NCBI GenBank assembly: GCA_037501455.1
Contig: CM074862.1
Coordinates: forward strand, 52,917,501 to 52,981,500
Direction of reading: 5' to 3'
DNA from: Lantana camara
Lineage: Eukaryota > Streptophyta > Magnoliopsida > Lamiales > Verbenaceae
DNA: 64,000 nt
The position numbers and the translations under genes are program-made. Every line of letters starts with the position of its first letter. Position 1 is the stretch's first letter. The notes beneath the pieces were generated by a model. It worked only from the letters and a program-made list of their open reading frames with translations. It did no database searches and was not told where the DNA came from. Shown in pieces: positions 59,709 through 64,000 of the stretch.

Positions 59709-60141
59709 CTCCATGAAAATTTATTTCATCCCTATTTAATATTGACTATAATAATGGATTTTTTATATAGGTTGCTATGGTTCAAGATTGACACCATTTG
59801 TGAGGCTTGGGTTGTTTTAGTTTAATTCTCAACTACGTACTCTAAGTACTGTAAGTAGCCGTCATTGATACTTAACCTTTTGTCATTTGGGTTGTTGTGG
59901 CCAATATCATAGATTAGGTCCAAATTGTACCTAATATTAGTTTGGATTGAAAATTTCGTGAACATATTATTATTATTATGTTATTTGATTTGGTTTTTTT
60001 AATTATGTTGTTATTTACATTTGTTTGTTGAGACTAAATTACTAGAATAGAATTATAATTATTCGGGAAAATATAAGTTTTAATGACATTTTATTTTGTC
60101 CTAATATCACTTAATGTGACACTTTATTCCGTCAAAATATC

Positions 60142-62057
60142 TGTAATGCCCCGATTTTTCATTTGTACTAATATGTCGTATATGTTTACCAAATTATGTT
60201 AATTAATTGTTCATAAGTGATTTGTATATTTAATTTTATATTAAATGATAAAAATGTTAAATTTATATTCAAATATATTCAAATAATATTAAATTTATAT
60301 TTTAATGCTCTTAATATAAATGTATATTTTATTCGTCCACTTTGTTTTATATTTAATTCTGAATTTAAATTTTGTTTTATATTATGAAATTCTTTGAATA
60401 TATTTATGCATTGCTCATGAGTATTATAAACATGCTTCGTTCTTATATGATTTGATACCGAAATTTCATGAAAATTTAATATGTTGGACTTATGCATGTT
60501 ATGATTATGAATATATGTTCGTTTCGTGTTTTCGGGTTCGTTTGCATGAGTTTCGAATTTATTTTGATTTTGGAATCCAAATCGGGGGCTAACGAGCAAT
60601 TAGCGCACCCTTGGTTCCGTAATTGATATCTTGAGCTAGGAAACTCGGATTCGAGTTTCGTCAACTTCGCTGAACTCGTAACGAAGATTCGAGTTTAATG
60701 AACATAGTCTCATATTTTCCCAAAGTTATTTGAACCTCCGAAATTCAACCGAAAAGTGTTACGTTCGTCAAAACTGATACCCTTTTATTAAAAGAGCCAT
60801 AACTTACTCAAACCTTGACCAAATTAACTATGGTTTGATGCTTTGGAACCCTAACTCAACCCTCTAACTAGCCTTAATCACCCCAAACCGAGATAACCTT
60901 CATCAATTAGAGAAAACTCAGCCAAAACCTTCTGCTGTCCAGTTTTCTCGTAGCTCTTGTCACCCTTGGAGATTCAAGGCTCAAATCTCTTCTAAACTTC
61001 ATCCAATCCACAAGGTGAGTTTATGATTGTAATATAAATTCATTTAGAGTCATTTTGATCCATTCATCCCCAATTTTGAGCATGCTTTCATGGTTTTATG
61101 GCTGAACAGACGAAATAGTTAGGTTTTGGGTACATTTGTTGATCTCTTTCATTCCTTGATGAATTTGGTTGATTCCAAGCATGAATATAATTGTCTTAAC
61201 TCCCTCTTTTCATCTATGATCATGTATTTTGTGGTAGTTGGCTATTGAATGAGTTACCATTAATGAACTTGTTATGAAAGGCATGAAATAGGACTGAATT
61301 CTTCCTCTCTCTCGATGTACTGCTGCTGCTGCGTTTTGGGGCTCATTTGCTGTCATTTGTTGCTCCTTTTTGTCTTGTTTGATGCACATACATGTATGAT
61401 TATGTTCAATAATAGATGGATTGATTGTTGCCCTGTTTTGCTCCCCTTTTGCCCTTTTTTTTTTGCCTAAACTGCTGCGTCTGCTGCTGCTTTTTCTTCC
61501 TTGTTTCTTGGCTGTTCATTTCAGTTAAATGGTGGGATTTTGGGTATGTTTTGCTGCTTTATGATAGCATTGGTTGCTGCTACTTGCTGCTGCATTTTTC
61601 TTGCAATTGAAACAGAGTTAAGCTTCGTTTGATCTGCTGCTATGCGTCTGTATTACATCTCCCCGGCCGGGGAGATTTTTGGAAGGAAAAGGCCCGGCTG
61701 GGTAGTCACTTTGCAGTAGCCTGCTGCTTCTTCTTCTTTCCATGGCTGTTGTTTCTTTCCTTCTTCCTTTCCTTTGTTGTACTATGTGTGTGCGTGTATA
61801 TATATATTGATAGTGTAAGGGTGCATGGCGTTTTTATGGTGAATGGCATGACTGAATGTGGATATATATTTTCATAATATTACATACATGTATTGTTTGT
61901 GGGTGTGTTTGTGTTCCTATGCAAGTGCTTTGTGCATGTATAATATATATATATATATATATATATTAATATTATGCATGGTTACGTAGGTACTTAGTTA
62001 CATGCATGTTTATAATCTTAGTATATTTTTGTTATAAATGCATGCATGCCTACTACG

Positions 62058-62105
<48 letters not shown>

Positions 62106-63791
62106 TGCATGATTATTATTTACATTATATTAATATTATAAAGTATATTTTATATATTAAGTAATTTATTTGAAATTTAGAATTTAATTGTTATCTATTT
62201 CGTGTTATTTAATTACCGATCATGGTTTGAACATTTTTATTTGTTTAATTTCTAAGTGTAAACGTGTTATAGTACGTGACATAATCGTTATGTGAAAATT
62301 TTGAATTGATTTGTTATTAAATGTGAAAGTTATGAACTTGAATGAAATTGAACGCTTCCTTGAACGAATGAATGACTTGTCTATATGCTCTAGATGCATT
62401 AATCGTGCACATGAACATGTTCATGATATAACATCATCTCTTATGCATTCATATCATGTTCATTGCATGCCGTGCGTCATATATAGTTCATTTGGAGTCT
62501 TGAGTCTCACGAAAACGTTACATTGTCCTTTGTACAGTTTTCTCCAGGGCGGAGATGCCGGGTTCATAGGACACTTTCGAGTCTCCTTTTCTTCTTGGTA
62601 TTGTTGGTAAGAGGTGTACAGGTGGGTTTCTCTTCTATTTAGTTAAATGACCCTATATACTCCCAACGTGTAAAGATTTCAGCCAAAAGTATATATGTAT
62701 ATAGAGTCGTATTCACGAGTCAATGATTTTAAAAGTAAAGCCCTTCTTTTATGAACCTTCCAAATGTTTTGGCGAGAAAGAATGAATGAATGCACAGAAT
62801 GGGGCCCAGGGACTTGGTGTGAGTGATGAACCGAGGAGGCATGGGCCGACGGTGATCCCTCACACTAGTTCCACCAATGAATGGTGTAACCGGACCTCGT
62901 TAGGAGTTAGCGAGGAATGGACACTGAGTGCCATCTGGGGAGTCATGCTCCCCTTTTGGTCAATGAATGGATGGTTCGGGCCGATCACCCTCCCATCACC
63001 CGGGGGAAGAAGGTGTAAATGTTCATGGAATGTGCACAAAAGAGTGTAATGCATGAAAGAAAGAAAGAATAAATGAATGTTTAATGAACTACACGAGGTG
63101 TTGGTTGGAGATAATACACGCCCACTCGCCGGGCCACAAATGACCTAATGGAAAATGAACGTTATAATCCCTTTTGATGACTTCTTTATTTTACCCACTT
63201 GGGAAATGCTCTAAAACCTCATTTGGGATTATAACTTGCATGTGAATGTTTAAATATTGTTGTATATGCTATTATGCCTCGTTTTATACCCACCAGTCTC
63301 GTATACACTGAACCCGGATTGTTTTCAGTCTTCTTGCAGGTTTGGAGTGCTAGGCGGGAAGTCCAGTCTATTAAGTCTTTCGGTTAAGTCAGAGTCGGTC
63401 CATGTACATATTGAATCATGATTTGTTTAAGTATGAATATGTAAGATTTGTATTGATTGTTACTTTTATCATGAATTCAGGATAAGCTTACAGGAGTAGA
63501 AAGAATCTGGAATTGATGCTTTATGATTTTATTGATTTTCGGGATTAGGTATCTATGCTAGTTGAACCCGTTGCTCTTTGCTTATCTTGTTATTTACTAT
63601 GTACTTTGCTTCCGCATTGGTAATAATATTTTGTTTTATTGTCTCTTTGGTTGCGTAAGTTAGCCCCCGCCTAGCTTAGCGAGTGTGTATGTCCCCGTTC
63701 GCCGTGATTTAGCTCGGGTATGGATTGTCCGTTTCATATTCGGGTCGGGTCACGGTGCGGGCGATGTGGTACCTTGCGCTCGGGTGCTACA
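60142..63791 (+). repeat. 5' LTR of gypsy element N (3650 bp)
   Basis: It starts TGTAATGCCCCGATTTTTC and ends CGGGTGCTACA, followed by a primer site, so it is a 5' LTR. The left flank atatc (60137-60141) is the expected TSD. Candidate donors are CAAG|GTGAGT (GT at 61015) and CAG|GTGGGT (62622); candidate acceptors are TTGTACAG (62536-62537) and TTCTTGCAG (63338-63339), the last followed within 20 bases by GCTAGGCGG. The box GGTGCGGGCGATGTGG is at 63754-63769. TA runs lie at about 61938-61965 and 62058-62102. No gene is seen. Confidence 0.9.
61657..61700. repeat. Palindrome cassette in LTR N
   Basis: ATCTCCCCGGCCGGGGAGAT (61657-61676) is a perfect 20-bp palindrome containing the same 18-mer as in LTR A2. 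A worn unit (GGCCCGGCTGGGTA) follows at about 61691-61704, matching A2's GTACCC word. Confidence 0.9.
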
Positions 63792-63799
63792 TCCTTAAG

Positions 63800-63812
63800 T
63801 GGTATCAGAGCC
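63800..63812 (+). other. Primer-binding site of N (initiator Met tRNA)
   Basis: TGGTATCAGAGCC follows the LTR after the spacer TCCTTAAG. Confidence 0.9.
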
Positions 63813-64000
63813 CGGTTACAAAACCGGTCTTTTCATGTCGTGATTGAGTCAGTTTAGGTCGTACGGCTTAGGAACTACGTGATAATGTGTGCATTACATC
63901 TATTTTGAACGTGAAATTTTCTTTCTTTTTGAATCTTGTCGAATTACCTGTTGTATTTTGATATTGGATCCGTGCCTCTCGTGTTGAATATGTGCCATGG
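63813..64000 (+). other. Start of the internal leader of gypsy N
   Basis: It matches the leader after LTR I (GTTACAAAACCGG..., GGTTTAGGTCGTACGGCTTA-like sequence near 63850). No gag start is reached before the window ends. Confidence 0.7.

Larger units (their letters stand above)
53864..60141 (+). mobile_element. CACTA (En/Spm-type) DNA transposon M carrying captured exons
   Basis: It opens with the terminal repeat CACTACTAGAAAAATAG (expected 3-bp TSD acg, 53861-53863). Subterminal repeats follow: TTATGACGC, GTGTCATAATA, GCGTCATAATA and GTGACGCTTTTT within the first 250 bases. Similar repeats (TAATGACATTTTATTTTG, TGTGACACTTTATTCCGTC) reappear at about 60080-60135, just before gypsy LTR N interrupts it. 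The right terminal repeat should lie beyond N. Inside are an Aux/IAA-like exon, an unknown open exon and a TNP1-type exon in intron-like AT-rich DNA. No TnpD-type transposase is visible in the window. Confidence 0.85.

Overview
The window is plant nuclear DNA, most likely from a flowering plant and probably a eudicot. It is almost wholly nested LTR retrotransposons plus one CACTA DNA transposon. No intact host gene is visible. The evidence is Ty3/gypsy chromovirus and Ty1/copia polyproteins, initiator-Met-tRNA primer sites (TGGTATCAGAGCC), 5-bp target duplications (TSDs), long introns, and captured plant exons. Coordinates come from reading by eye and may be off by a few bases at some junctions.

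Layout. 1-3562: 3' part of a gypsy element A (pol with chromodomain, 507-bp LTR), inserted in a long gypsy LTR, A2 (3563-6670). A2 abuts a minus-strand gypsy LTR, B (6671-8064). A plus-strand gypsy LTR, C, runs from 8066 to 39924 but is split twice: by the solo LTR D (9662-12770, TSD gagta) and by the copia element E (14738-39799, TSD ccgcc). E is split in gag by a solo copia LTR, F (19368-34543, TSD gattt). F is split by a solo gypsy LTR, G (20108-33322, TSD tattc). G is split by a young, apparently complete copia element, H (20238-30348, TSD gaagc). So H sits in G, in F, in E, in C, and every one of these except C has matching TSDs.

39925-45337: remains of another gypsy element (LTR tail I, primer site, gag start, a 5'-truncated LTR J, and decayed protease-RT-RNaseH-integrase K). 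45338-53863: 3' LTR and decayed integrase region of minus-strand gypsy L, split by solo LTR O (46541-50491, TSD aaata). 53864-60141: CACTA element M, carrying an Aux/IAA-like exon and a TNP1-type C-terminal exon. 60142-64000: 5' LTR and primer site of gypsy element N, inserted in M's right part.

The most interesting signal is a cassette of short, near-perfect palindromes 1.2-1.9 kb into the 3.1-3.7-kb gypsy LTRs. Its place and layout are kept, but the palindrome 'word' changes from copy to copy (CTCCCC, GTACCC, AAATCCA, GACAC, TGAAC, GTCGCG arms around a core of about 4 bases). The same LTRs share candidate splice sites that would make the LTR a two-intron leader. Similar palindrome arrays sit in the copia H LTR (ACGT centres) and in a GC-rich island in its leader.
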